From an uncultured Candidatus Saccharibacteria bacterium (lineage in GTDB: Bacteria > Patescibacteriota > Saccharimonadia > Saccharimonadales > Saccharimonadaceae), in the NCBI GenBank assembly GCA_938030095.1, contig CALHGK010000011.1, positions 1 to 22,842 of the forward strand: DNA of 22,842 bases. The letters are read 5' to 3'. The notes under the pieces were generated by a model. That model was not told where the DNA came from, did not search any database, and was given only the letters and a program-made list of their open reading frames with translations. Positions 15,962 through 22,842 of the stretch are shown here, one piece after another. A program made the translations under genes and the position numbers. The first letter of the stretch is position 1; each line of letters begins with the position of its first letter.

Positions 15962-17133
15962 TTCCTTTGTATTGTCTCATACCTGCTGGTCATTGCCAAG
16001 GCAAGCACTACCACACCGGCCGCCACCAGTGGAATTACCTGAGCTGGCTGGCCACTAATAATCACACCGCCCAGCATACCACCAAAGCCTTGACCAATGT
16101 AAATACTGGATGAATTGAGTGAAAGATTCAGCTGAGCCCGTTCTGGAGCAAGCGCAATGACGCGATATTGCTGAGCAATCGTGGCAATCCAAGCACTAGC
16201 CGTCCATAATAACACACTGCCACCAACGAGCCCAAGCGCACCTGGCATCCCAGCCGCCACACCAAGCAAAGCAAGCGCCAACGCAAAGGCAAGCATTGCC
16301 CAGCGGGCCAGCCAAATGTGGGCAAAACGATCGGTCAGCCAGCCGCCTAGCACACCACCCAGGAGTGAGCCCACACCAAAGATGAGCAAAATCCAGCTAA
16401 AGTATTCGTGCAGACCCGCCTGCTGCACCACTGCACTCAGATACGAAATCACGCTGGTACCAGCGACAAATATCACTACCGTTACCAATAATGTCAGTGC
16501 AACCTGGCGATTCGCCAAGCCCGCCACCAATGCCCGAACGGTCGGCACCTGCTGCGCTGGCTGCGCCTCACGCGCCTGAATGCCCAGTATGATGCCACAC
16601 AACACCAGCACTGCAGCCACCGCCATTGCCCAAAACAGCGCGTGGTAGCCATAGCGCTCCCCTACAACCGAACCTAGCGGCACAGCAAGCACCGTTGCCA
16701 TCGTCATACCTGTTGTAACGACGGAGATTGCCTTACCACGATGCTTGGCCGGGGCAAGGCTGGTTGCCAAAGCCATCGCCGTTGGCATCATCATGGCTGA
16801 GCCCAAGGCTGCCATCACTCGAGCCACCATCATCCATACAAATGACGACGCGAGCGCTGCCACTCCATTACCAATTGCAAATATCGCTAGTGCTAGCACC
16901 AAGGTCGACCGCCGATTGCGCCGCCCCGTCAGCATGCCACACAGTGGTGCTGCCAGTGCATACACCCACGCAAACACCGTTACCAAGAGGCCGGTCTGCC
17001 CCAGCGACACCCCCAGCTGCTGCGCCACCTGTGGCAATACCGCTGCCAGCATGAAGCCATCCGCCCCAATCACGAAGGCTCCCAGCGCTAGCACCGCAAT
17101 CTTACCCCACGGCGTGGTTGATCGTTGTTCCAT
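15958..17133 (-). CDS. MFS transporter, DHA1/AraJ-like efflux family
   Basis: 391 aa with about 12 hydrophobic segments, the usual MFS length. The motif A-like loop reads GMLTGRRNRRSTLVLAL between segments two and three. RVMAALGSAMMMPTAMALATSLAP resembles drug/H+ antiporters of the DHA1 group, and GGVLGGWLTDRF repeats the motif in the second half. It probably exports a small molecule by proton exchange; the substrate is unknown. The ATG at 17131-17133 (MEQRSTTPWGK) is chosen because AAAGGAA lies about 8 nt upstream. The open frame extends to 17220, but it crosses the promoter. It is followed by the overlapping arsR gene. Confidence 0.9.
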   Translation of the reverse strand: MEQRSTTPWGKIAVLALGAFVIGADGFMLAAVLPQVAQQLGVSLGQTGLLVTVFAWVYALAAPLCGMLTGRRNRRSTLVLALAIFAIGNGVAALASSFVWMMVARVMAALGSAMMMPTAMALATSLAPAKHRGKAISVVTTGMTMATVLAVPLGSVVGERYGYHALFWAMAVAAVLVLCGIILGIQAREAQPAQQVPTVRALVAGLANRQVALTLLVTVVIFVAGTSVISYLSAVVQQAGLHEYFSWILLIFGVGSLLGGVLGGWLTDRFAHIWLARWAMLAFALALALLGVAAGMPGALGLVGGSVLLWTASAWIATIAQQYRVIALAPERAQLNLSLNSSSIYIGQGFGGMLGGVIISGQPAQVIPLVAAGVVVLALAMTSRYETIQRK

Positions 17134-17148
17134 AAGACCGTTCCTTTC

Positions 17149-17164
17149 TTCGATATAAATCGAA
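17149..17164. promoter_or_regulatory. Palindromic operator 1 of the MFS-arsR operon
   Basis: TTCGAT-ATAA-ATCGAA, a perfect inverted repeat in the leader, about 12-27 bp downstream of the predicted start. It shares the half-site with operator 2, and the centres are 29 bp apart. Confidence 0.65.
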
Positions 17165-17177
17165 ATAATAGTGATAT

Positions 17178-17211
17178 TTCGAAGTGTATCGAATTTAGTG
17201 TGCTGTGTCAA
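17178..17211 (-). promoter_or_regulatory. MFS-arsR promoter overlapped by operator 2
   Basis: Minus strand: TTGACA (17206-17211), 17-bp spacer, TACACT (17183-17188), start near 17176. The operator-like TTCGAA-GTGT-ATCGAA (17178-17193) covers the -10 box. A repressor bound there would block polymerase, which fits autoregulation by the ArsR protein. Confidence 0.75.
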
Positions 17212-17408
17212 ATCGACCACATTATGACAATGATTTCACTATAAATCTCACAAATCCTCATCACTGTCTTGCACTCATTCCTTGAGAAACCTATAGGGAC
17301 TGGCCCCATCTTGCCCATCGATCCACCAACACTCGTGCTGGCTACAACTAATATTCATACCCCACCAGATAAAACAGTGAGGAGAAAAAACGGAGTGAAG
17401 ATGTATCA

Positions 17409-17438
17409 CAAAAAACCAGCCTCTCCACGAGGCTGGTT
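17409..17438 (-). terminator. Intrinsic terminator of the thrS operon
   Basis: On minus, AACCAGCCT and AGGCTGGTT (17414-17422 with 17430-17438) form a 9-bp stem with a 7-nt loop and a T-run. It lies 20 nt after the last gene of the operon. The 220 bp between here and the MFS promoter hold no gene. Confidence 0.85.
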
Positions 17439-17458
17439 GCGCTTGGGGTATATGAATC

Positions 17459-18094
17459 CTAGCTTCGAGCCAGCTCAAACACCGTCAGCACTTCGGGCAG
17501 GTTACTCGCTGTTTTGATCTTGAGCTTAGGTTTTTGTTCGACTGGCGCACCAAGCTCCTTCTCAAAGACCTCCACTGTGTCTTGCGGCACTTCGTACTGC
17601 AACGCACTATCAGCATAGTGGACGGGCACCACCACTCGTGGCTCGATCTTGCGAATAATGGCGGCAGCACTTGTCGCATCCAGCGTGTAGCCATAGCCAC
17701 CCACTGGAATAATGACAATGTCGATCACCCCCAGTGCCTCGAGCTGAGCGTCAGTAAGCTCTGGCGCGATATTACCAATCACCGCAATGCGAATATCGCC
17801 ACACTCAATGCGATACACCGTCGAGAGCTGCTCGCTCTCTGGCGTGTCGATGTGGCGCGTGGCTGCAATGCCGCGGATGGTATAGTCGCCCACCTCATAC
17901 TCGCCAGGCTGATTGATGATAAGGCGCGCCTCGGGGCTATTTACCGCAAAGCGCTCTTCGGTCGCAAGCTCTACTGCGTCCTTCGTCTTGGCGTCCTTCA
18001 GGCCGAGCAACGATAGTTTGGGGTCGACCGCCAGCGTGGTTTTTTTCGTCGCAACGATGACTGTGTTGCCGCCTTTGTATTCGATATCAAGCAT
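17459..18094 (-). CDS. Metallo-beta-lactamase-fold protein lacking the metal motif
   Basis: 211 aa. The order of elements resembles the UlaG/COG2220 branch: MLDIEYKGGNTVIV, a later NQPGEYEVGDYTIRGI, then DIVIIPVGGYGYTLDATSAAAII and RVVVPVHYAD. The HxHxDH zinc motif is absent, so hydrolase activity is doubtful. It is more probably a structural or binding relative, and the role is unknown. AAGGAG lies 7 nt before the ATG at 18092-18094 and falls inside the upstream gene, with which it overlaps by 8 nt. Last gene of the thrS operon. Confidence 0.75.
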   Translation of the reverse strand: MLDIEYKGGNTVIVATKKTTLAVDPKLSLLGLKDAKTKDAVELATEERFAVNSPEARLIINQPGEYEVGDYTIRGIAATRHIDTPESEQLSTVYRIECGDIRIAVIGNIAPELTDAQLEALGVIDIVIIPVGGYGYTLDATSAAAIIRKIEPRVVVPVHYADSALQYEVPQDTVEVFEKELGAPVEQKPKLKIKTASNLPEVLTVFELARS

Positions 18095-18698
18095 GATTCT
18101 CTCCTTCGTCTTCTTTTAATATATTATCAACGTCTACCAGTACGGTATGCTTGTTGGTCAGGATGGTGGTGATGAAGCGGTCGCGCACACTCAGCCGGTA
18201 ATAGAACTCGTCGTAGCTCAGAATGCTATACGTTAGCTCGCGCCCCTCCTGCCGCTCGATAACCGCCACCACGCTGCGCACCTTGGTGGCTGAGAGGTTA
18301 CCCACCAGCAGCAGGTCGATCGTACTGGCCGAGCCCTTCACTAGGGCCCCCGCCGCAATCGCCACACGCAGGCGCGGCAGCTGCATAATCGCATCTTGCC
18401 AAGCCGGCCGGTAGCCCGACTTGTTCTTGGCTGGAGCAATTTTTTGGTCGGCAAAGATAACGCGCAGTGGTGGATAATATTCGTACTGCTGGTTTACTTC
18501 GTAGTACAATTTGTTATCCACGCTGTCGCTCGTAATAATCCCCACCTCCAGCATATTGAGCAGCTCGCGGCGCACCGAATTAATTTGCTCATTAATCAGC
18601 CGCGTAATCTCGCGCACATAAAATGCCTTTCCTGGATTATTCAAGAAAAGGTGGAGCAACTTCACACGAGTTTTTGATCCAAACAGTGCATCTATCAT
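18087..18698 (-). CDS. Winged-helix regulator with a nucleotidyltransferase-like domain
   Basis: 203 aa. Residues 1-75 look like a winged helix: ALFGSKTRVKLLHLFL, then FYVREITRLINEQINSVRRELLNMLEVGII. The second half contains VKGSASTIDLLLVG, which resembles the GS...D core of MNT-type nucleotidyltransferases but without the second Asp, followed by a C-terminal alpha/beta part. I infer a DNA-binding protein with a degenerate or sensor NTase domain. The start ATG at 18696-18698 has GGTGA about 4 nt upstream. It lies 25 nt after miaA and overlaps the MBL-fold gene, so the two may work together. Confidence 0.7.
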   Translation of the reverse strand: MIDALFGSKTRVKLLHLFLNNPGKAFYVREITRLINEQINSVRRELLNMLEVGIITSDSVDNKLYYEVNQQYEYYPPLRVIFADQKIAPAKNKSGYRPAWQDAIMQLPRLRVAIAAGALVKGSASTIDLLLVGNLSATKVRSVVAVIERQEGRELTYSILSYDEFYYRLSVRDRFITTILTNKHTVLVDVDNILKEDEGENHA

Positions 18699-18723
18699 AC
18701 GGTCACCAACTAGATTTATGGTA

Positions 18724-19629
18724 TCACATCTGGCGCGCTTGCGCGAGCACCTCACCAAGGTACGTCTCAGCATCCTCCAGGCTATGCCATACGATGTCGG
18801 GGTTGCGCCGCAGCCAGGTCATTTGCCGCTTGGCCAGGTGCCAGTCTGCTGTGCAAAATGCCGCTTTGGCTTGCTCAAGCGTATACTCGCCCTGTTGTAA
18901 TTTATGTACAATTGGGTAGATATTCCCTGTCATTGCTTCACTGTCCCACCCATAGTGGGCAGCTAATTCCGTCGCTTCTTGCACAACACCCTGGGCAAAA
19001 AGCTGCTCTGTCCGCTCAGTAATGCGCCTGCGCAGCACATCACGTGGTGTTGCAATACCCACAACATAGGTATTTTTATCAACATGCGCTGACCTCTGTA
19101 ACTGTTGTCCTTTTCGCACTATTGTATTAATGACATGCCTTTTGTTGTATTTATTATTGGGCAGTTCTATGTTGTATACTCGACAATGTTCGTGCAAAGT
19201 TTCTATAGAATAGCCCTGTAACTGCTGCATAAGCTTTTTGTTCACCGTTGGAAATTGAAATTTATACAACACTGCATCGATATACAAGCCCGTCCCGCCG
19301 ACGAGAAACGGGATGCGCCCGCGCTGGCGAATCGCTGCAATCTGCCGATTAGCATAACGCTGAAAATCCACGACTGTGTAGCGCTGGCCCGGCTCTACTA
19401 AGTCCAGCCCCCAGTGTGACACGAGGGCTTGCTCGTGCGGCGAGGGCTTGGCAGTGCCAATATCCATACCCTTGTAGATAGTGCGCGAATCGGCGCAAAT
19501 AATCTCACCGCCGTACTGCCTGGCAAGGCGAATCGCCAGGCTGGTCTTGCCACTGGCAGTCGGCCCAACAATGGCAATGAGCGGCAGAGTAGTGGGCGCG
19601 AGAGGCGGTGTGTTATTTTTTGTGGGCAT
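18724..19629 (-). CDS. miaA: tRNA dimethylallyltransferase
   Basis: 301 aa, a normal length. It transfers a dimethylallyl group to A37 of tRNAs reading U-starting codons. P-loop GPTASGKT (22-29), the substrate motif ADSRTIYKGMDIGTAKPS, LVGGTGLYIDAVL and the C-terminal TADWHLAKRQMTWLRR are all present. The ATG at 19627-19629 is preferred because AAGGTGG lies 5 nt upstream; a GTG at 19638 is an alternative. It overlaps the end of the ATL gene by 17 nt. An internal section (about 19040-19290) is clearly more AT-rich than its neighbours. Confidence 0.96.
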   Translation of the reverse strand: MPTKNNTPPLAPTTLPLIAIVGPTASGKTSLAIRLARQYGGEIICADSRTIYKGMDIGTAKPSPHEQALVSHWGLDLVEPGQRYTVVDFQRYANRQIAAIRQRGRIPFLVGGTGLYIDAVLYKFQFPTVNKKLMQQLQGYSIETLHEHCRVYNIELPNNKYNKRHVINTIVRKGQQLQRSAHVDKNTYVVGIATPRDVLRRRITERTEQLFAQGVVQEATELAAHYGWDSEAMTGNIYPIVHKLQQGEYTLEQAKAAFCTADWHLAKRQMTWLRRNPDIVWHSLEDAETYLGEVLAQARQM

Positions 19630-19963
19630 GCGAGCCACCTTTCAGATTATTATGCGGCGTGGCATGTGGCCGCCAGCGACGCTGCGCAAAATCGACTACA
19701 CGGTACGAGTCATCACACTGGATCCCATCGTGCTCGAGTAATTGCCGCTGCACCGCCTGCCCACCCGGAAAGCCGGCCGCGAGGCCTCCCTTGCAATTTA
19801 CAAGTCTATGCCAGGGCAGCTCCTCTGGCCCACCATGGGCAATCTCCCCCACTCGCCGTGCGGCGTATGGGTGGCCAGCAAAAGCCGCCAGGTCGCCATA
19901 GGTCGTTACCTTGTCATCGGGCAGCTGTGCCATCAGCTCATAGACGGCATCACGCAGGGTCAT
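19613..19963 (-). CDS. Alkyltransferase-like (ATL) DNA-repair protein
   Basis: 116 aa. It matches the DNA-binding domain of O6-alkylguanine transferases: KVTTYGDLAAFAG (19-31), ARRVGEIA (36-42) and PWHRLVNCKGG (50-60). The alkyl-acceptor Cys of PCHR is replaced by Trp (PWHR), the hallmark of ATL proteins. These flip and bind alkylated guanine and hand it to nucleotide-excision repair instead of repairing it. The start at MTLRDAVYEL is chosen because upstream residues of the open frame are non-homologous and overlap the nucleotidase gene. The remaining overlap is 14 nt. Confidence 0.9.
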   Translation of the reverse strand: MTLRDAVYELMAQLPDDKVTTYGDLAAFAGHPYAARRVGEIAHGGPEELPWHRLVNCKGGLAAGFPGGQAVQRQLLEHDGIQCDDSYRVVDFAQRRWRPHATPHNNLKGGSHAHKK

Positions 19964-20573
19964 CACTGGCAAGTCGCTCAATTGCCGCCTCCACTTCGTA
20001 CCAATTTGCGCAGCGCACCACCCCAGCTGGCAGCGTTGCGGCTTGGTTCCAGGCATAATCGCCAAAGAGCAGCGCGTTGCGGCCATGCGCTGCTACCGCT
20101 TGGCAGTGCTTGAGCTGGTCGTCTATCAGCACATCGGCGTTGATCTGCGTCATCAACTCTGCCTTCGTGGCACGGTGCGAATCATTAGTTAACTCATCCC
20201 AAATACCCGAGAAATAAACTGCCGTGCTCGCAAAGATACCTGGAAAATGCTCGTCGATCCAAGCTATTGTATCACCCTTTACTTGTAGGCAGCGTGACGT
20301 TGCAATCATCAGATGATGGTGTTGTGCCAAATGCTCTAGCACCTCCAGCGCGCCGCCAATGTGCCCATAGCCCGCGCTTAGGCTCGTGCTCACAATCTCG
20401 GCAGTGCGACGCTCCACCTCGGCATTATCCACCTGCCACATCTTGGCCCAATGCTCATCATAATCATCGACCGTCAGGTTCGTCCCCCAGCGCTGGTTGC
20501 TAAAGGCGACGATGCCAGCGGCATTCTCCGCCAGCACGTCGTCGACATCCACAGCAATGCGCAGGCGGCGCAT
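19950..20573 (-). CDS. HAD-family 5'-nucleotidase-like phosphatase (NT5C type)
   Basis: 207 aa. HAD motif I is DVDDVLAEN (9-17), with two Asp in nucleophile and acid positions (9 and 11). Motif II is ATSR (91-94), a Lys follows near 137, and motif IV is VLIDDQLKHC (148-157). The pattern fits the 5'(3')-deoxyribonucleotidase family, which dephosphorylates nucleoside monophosphates. Substrate choice is not readable. Its ATG overlaps the thrS stop by one base (TAATG), and GAGGGG lies about 8 nt upstream inside thrS. Confidence 0.85.
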   Translation of the reverse strand: MRRLRIAVDVDDVLAENAAGIVAFSNQRWGTNLTVDDYDEHWAKMWQVDNAEVERRTAEIVSTSLSAGYGHIGGALEVLEHLAQHHHLMIATSRCLQVKGDTIAWIDEHFPGIFASTAVYFSGIWDELTNDSHRATKAELMTQINADVLIDDQLKHCQAVAAHGRNALLFGDYAWNQAATLPAGVVRCANWYEVEAAIERLASDDPA

Positions 20574-22384
20574 TAGCTGAGCCCCTCTAGGTACGCCGCG
20601 AGCTCATCCAGTGGCACCGTCGTCTCGCCCTGCTGGGTGCGCACACTTACCTGGCGATTAGCTTTGTCGCGTGGGCCAACGATAATCTGCACCGGAATTT
20701 TTACAACAGTAGCTTCGCGGATCTTTTTGCCAAGCGATTCATTGCGCATATCTGTTGTATATCTTACCTCGTTGTATTTTATAGGACGCATCAGTACCAC
20801 TGTTTTGAGCACCGATGTGATTTCATCAACATAGTCTTCTACGGTGTTGTTAATAGTGAGAATACGGACTTGCTCGGGCGCAATCCAGAGGGGGAACCAC
20901 CCCGCGGTGTGCTCGATAAAGACGCTCAGGAAGCGCTCGATCGAGCCCAGCAGCGCGCTGTGGATCATCACGGGCCGAGCCATCTCACCCGCTTCATCGG
21001 TATATTCGAGGCCAAAGCGCTCGGGCTGGACGAAGTCGAGCTGCACCGTCGCTACCTGGTGCTCGCGGCCAATCGCATCCGTCGCCATGAAGTCGATCTT
21101 TGGCCCATAAAAGGCCGCCTCGCCCTCCTGCTCGAAATAGTCCAGTTGCTTAGCCATCACAGCTGCCTTGAGCTGAGCCTGGGCCGATTGCCACAATTCT
21201 GGTGCCCCAAGGTAGCCCTCGCCCTCATCGCGATAGCTCAGGCGGACACGCAGCTTCATCCCCACAATGTGGTACAGCTCCTCGGCACAGGCCAACAAAT
21301 TACTCATCTCCTGCTCGATCTGATCCGGCCGGCAAAACACATGGCTATCATCCTGCGTCAGCGAGCGCACCCGGCTCAGGCCGCCCAGCTCGCCAGTTTT
21401 TTCGTCGCGGTAGTCGGTCGTTGTCTCGAGGTAGCGCACCGGCATATCACGGTAGCTCCGTGGTTGGCTGGCAAAAATCTGCGTGTGGTGTGGGCAGTTC
21501 ATCGGCTTGAGGGCCATCTTGTCGCTCGTCTCTTGGCTCGTCACGAGAAAGAGCTCGTCGCCAAACTTCGCCCAGTGCCCGCTCGTCTCATACAGATCTT
21601 TCTTGGTAATGTGCGGCGTCCAGACTTTGGCAAAGCCGTATTTCTCACGCAGCTGGTTAGAGAGCTGGGCTGCTTTGTCGCGCAAGATCGTGCCACGCGG
21701 TGTAAAGAGTGGTAAGCCCACCCCCACCAGTGGCGACATTGTGTAGAGGTCGAGTTCTTTGCCAAGCTTGCGGTGGTCGCGCTTTTTGGCTTCTTCGCGC
21801 ATCTGTAGGTAACTATCAAGCTCCGCTTGTGTTGCAAAGGCCACGCCATAGAGCCGCTGCATCTGCGGCCGGGTCTCGTCGCCTCGCCAGTACGCACCAG
21901 CCACACGCAGCAACTTGAAGGCCCCCACCTTGCCCGTGCTCTCCACATGCCCACCACGGCATAGATCGGTGTAATCCCCCTGAGAGTAGAGTGATACCGT
22001 CTCTACCTTGCTCTCGCCTTCTGCGGCGCTACCAAGGGCCTCTCCAGCCAATTCTTTGGCAATGGTCGTCCCCGAGCGCTTCAGGTCATTGAGTAGCTCG
22101 ATCTTGTATGGCTGATCTGTCTCCTTCGCCCAAGCAATCGCCTCATCTACCGGCACATCTTGGTGCGTAAAAGGCAGATCGCGCGCAATGATGCGCCGCA
22201 TCTCCTTCTCGATTTTGCCAAAGTCCGCCTCAGATATCGTCACATCACCAAGGTCAATATCATAATAAAACCCCTGCTCGATGGCTGGCCCCACGCCAAA
22301 CTTCGCCTGTGGCCACAAATGCTGGACGGCTTGCGCCATGATGTGCGCTAAGCTATGGCGCATTGCTTGCTGCTCGTTATTCAT
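20573..22384 (-). CDS. thrS: Threonyl-tRNA synthetase without TGS domain
   Basis: 603 aa. It charges tRNA-Thr and edits Ser-tRNA-Thr. Editing-domain residues are present: HSLAH (10-14) and CRGGHV (C142, H146). The class II core has the zinc ligands C297 (MNCPHH), H348 (DDSHVF) and H475 (VMIHSALLGSIERF), the last also being motif 3. The anticodon-binding domain spans about 505-603. The usual N-terminal TGS domain of about 60 residues is missing. Two in-frame TGA codons just upstream (22397-22402) show this is not a misplaced start. No strong Shine-Dalgarno sequence lies at normal distance from the ATG. First gene of a six-gene operon behind a T-box-like leader. Confidence 0.96.
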   Translation of the reverse strand: MNNEQQAMRHSLAHIMAQAVQHLWPQAKFGVGPAIEQGFYYDIDLGDVTISEADFGKIEKEMRRIIARDLPFTHQDVPVDEAIAWAKETDQPYKIELLNDLKRSGTTIAKELAGEALGSAAEGESKVETVSLYSQGDYTDLCRGGHVESTGKVGAFKLLRVAGAYWRGDETRPQMQRLYGVAFATQAELDSYLQMREEAKKRDHRKLGKELDLYTMSPLVGVGLPLFTPRGTILRDKAAQLSNQLREKYGFAKVWTPHITKKDLYETSGHWAKFGDELFLVTSQETSDKMALKPMNCPHHTQIFASQPRSYRDMPVRYLETTTDYRDEKTGELGGLSRVRSLTQDDSHVFCRPDQIEQEMSNLLACAEELYHIVGMKLRVRLSYRDEGEGYLGAPELWQSAQAQLKAAVMAKQLDYFEQEGEAAFYGPKIDFMATDAIGREHQVATVQLDFVQPERFGLEYTDEAGEMARPVMIHSALLGSIERFLSVFIEHTAGWFPLWIAPEQVRILTINNTVEDYVDEITSVLKTVVLMRPIKYNEVRYTTDMRNESLGKKIREATVVKIPVQIIVGPRDKANRQVSVRTQQGETTVPLDELAAYLEGLS

Positions 22385-22400
22385 TGCTTTGTTTGCTCAT
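22377..22400 (-). CDS. Possible seven-codon leader ORF overlapping the thrS start
   Basis: ATG (22398-22400) followed by AGC AAA CAA AGC AAT GAA and TAA (22377-22379). The stop falls within the first codons of thrS in another frame, so a ribosome finishing here could re-initiate on thrS. AAGG lies only 2 nt before the ATG, which is too close for a good site. A hairpin at 22404-22432 could bring the strong AAGGAGGAG (22441-22449) near. Speculative. Confidence 0.25.
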   Translation of the reverse strand: MSKQSNE

Positions 22401-22470
22401 CACCTTCTCTGCTGCGCGCTGGCAGCCAGAAGCCGACTCGCTCCTCCTTGGATATAAATTATGTTGATAA

Positions 22471-22660
22471 AAATAAAAAACATGCGCCCTGGCACGGATA
22501 CTCCATCCGACCAATTTCGCATGTCTCGGGCCGCTTGCACACAAACGGCGGTTCCACCGGACTTCTTGGCGCTAACCGCCAAGCACTCATGACGCAACGT
22601 TCTCGCACATCACGACAGCCCACGAAGCTCGGGAGGCTGGTGAGGCCCCGTCAGCACTTA
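22471..22660 (-). promoter_or_regulatory. T-box-like leader of the thrS operon with attenuator
   Basis: On minus the leader contains GGTGGAACCGCC (22547-22558), matching the T-box core UGGNACC that pairs with the tRNA acceptor end. GGCGGTT upstream can pair with AACCGCC to form the antiterminator. Downstream ACATGCG (22518-22524) pairs with CGCATGT (22480-22486), enclosing CGGAT/ATCCG and TGG/CCA, and is followed by a U-rich run (22471-22480): an intrinsic terminator. The N of UGGN is A, predicting a U discriminator in tRNA-Thr. The specifier codon could not be placed with confidence (ACG in GAGAACG or ACC in TCACCAG). Uncharged tRNA-Thr should favour read-through. Confidence 0.78.
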
Positions 22661-22666
22661 CCGTCT

Positions 22667-22696
22667 ATTGTATAACGAGAGTGGGGGTGGGTGCAA
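22667..22696 (-). promoter_or_regulatory. thrS operon promoter
   Basis: Minus strand: TTGCAC (22691-22696), 18-bp spacer, TACAAT (22667-22672). Start expected near 22660, immediately before the T-box structure. Confidence 0.65.
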
Positions 22697-22729
22697 ATAT
22701 CGCTAAGCATAAATCATGTAGCATTTTCG

Positions 22730-22842
22730 CGTTCACTCTCCTCACACTCCCTCCTCAGGAACACTATAAGGGTCGATACCTCCCAAGTATCGACCTCTTG
22801 CGCTGGGCTGAAAACAGATTATTGCAATCTGTTTTCACACTC
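22730..22842 (-). repeat. Folded repeat element, copy B (cut by the window edge)
   Basis: Read on minus from 22842: GAGTG, then hairpin 1 GAAAACAGATT/AATCTGTTTTC with loop GCAAT, then CAGCCC, GCGCAAGAGG, hairpin 2 GGTCGATAC/GTATCGACC, CTTATAGTGTTC and GAGGGAGTG. Sequence blocks and spacing match copy A at 14082-14213. The 5' strands of P1 and P2 would lie beyond base 22842. It ends about 35 bp upstream of the thrS -35 box in the same orientation as thrS, while copy A points away from rnpB. Confidence 0.75.

Noticed and set aside
20870..21715. 281-residue open frame on plus
   Set aside because: Antisense to thrS throughout. It arises from the GC-rich codon pattern and has no ribosome-binding site or recognisable domain.

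Overview
The window most likely comes from a member of Candidatus Saccharibacteria (TM7). The evidence is the 5' third of a 16S rRNA gene with TM7-like V3 and 515-region sequence, and a compact, moderately GC-rich gene set. TGA appears to be used as an ordinary stop codon. No insertion sequence, prophage or CRISPR array is visible.

Layout, left to right. (1) Bases 1-8060, all minus strand: a small membrane-protein gene, two tandem paralogous membrane-protein genes, gyrB, gyrA, a PAP2-like membrane protein, then a strong rRNA promoter and the start of 16S. (2) Bases 8060-9870 have no convincing protein gene but are rich in RNA: a cluster of hairpins, an orphan plus-strand small RNA with its own promoter and terminator, and a complete tmRNA gene on the minus strand. 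(3) Bases 9870-13440, plus strand: comM, a nucleoside deoxyribosyltransferase-like gene, and infC-rpmI-rplT, with infC starting at a rare AUC codon behind a structured leader. (4) Bases 13440-14640 form a second RNA island: RNase P RNA, a folded element of unknown identity, and a 6S-like RNA. (5) Bases 14635-17220: a site-2 protease homologue divergent from rpmB, then an MFS transporter and its ArsR regulator with two palindromic operators. (6) Bases 17410-22700: a six-gene minus-strand operon (thrS, HAD nucleotidase, ATL, miaA, HTH regulator, MBL-fold protein) behind a T-box-like leader.

Most of the window is core information processing: supercoiling, ribosome assembly, tRNA charging and modification, ribosome rescue and tRNA maturation. 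The most unusual feature is a folded element of about 130 nt present twice, at 14082-14213 (+) and 22730-22842 (-, cut by the window edge). Its core sequences are conserved, and one 11-bp stem has changed sequence in the two copies while staying fully paired. I do not recognise it. Other notable points are a tmRNA with an atypical T-loop, the 6S-like RNA, likely leaderless genes, and a ThrRS without a TGS domain.

All calls were made by eye from sequence and from knowledge of the families. No database search or folding program was run.
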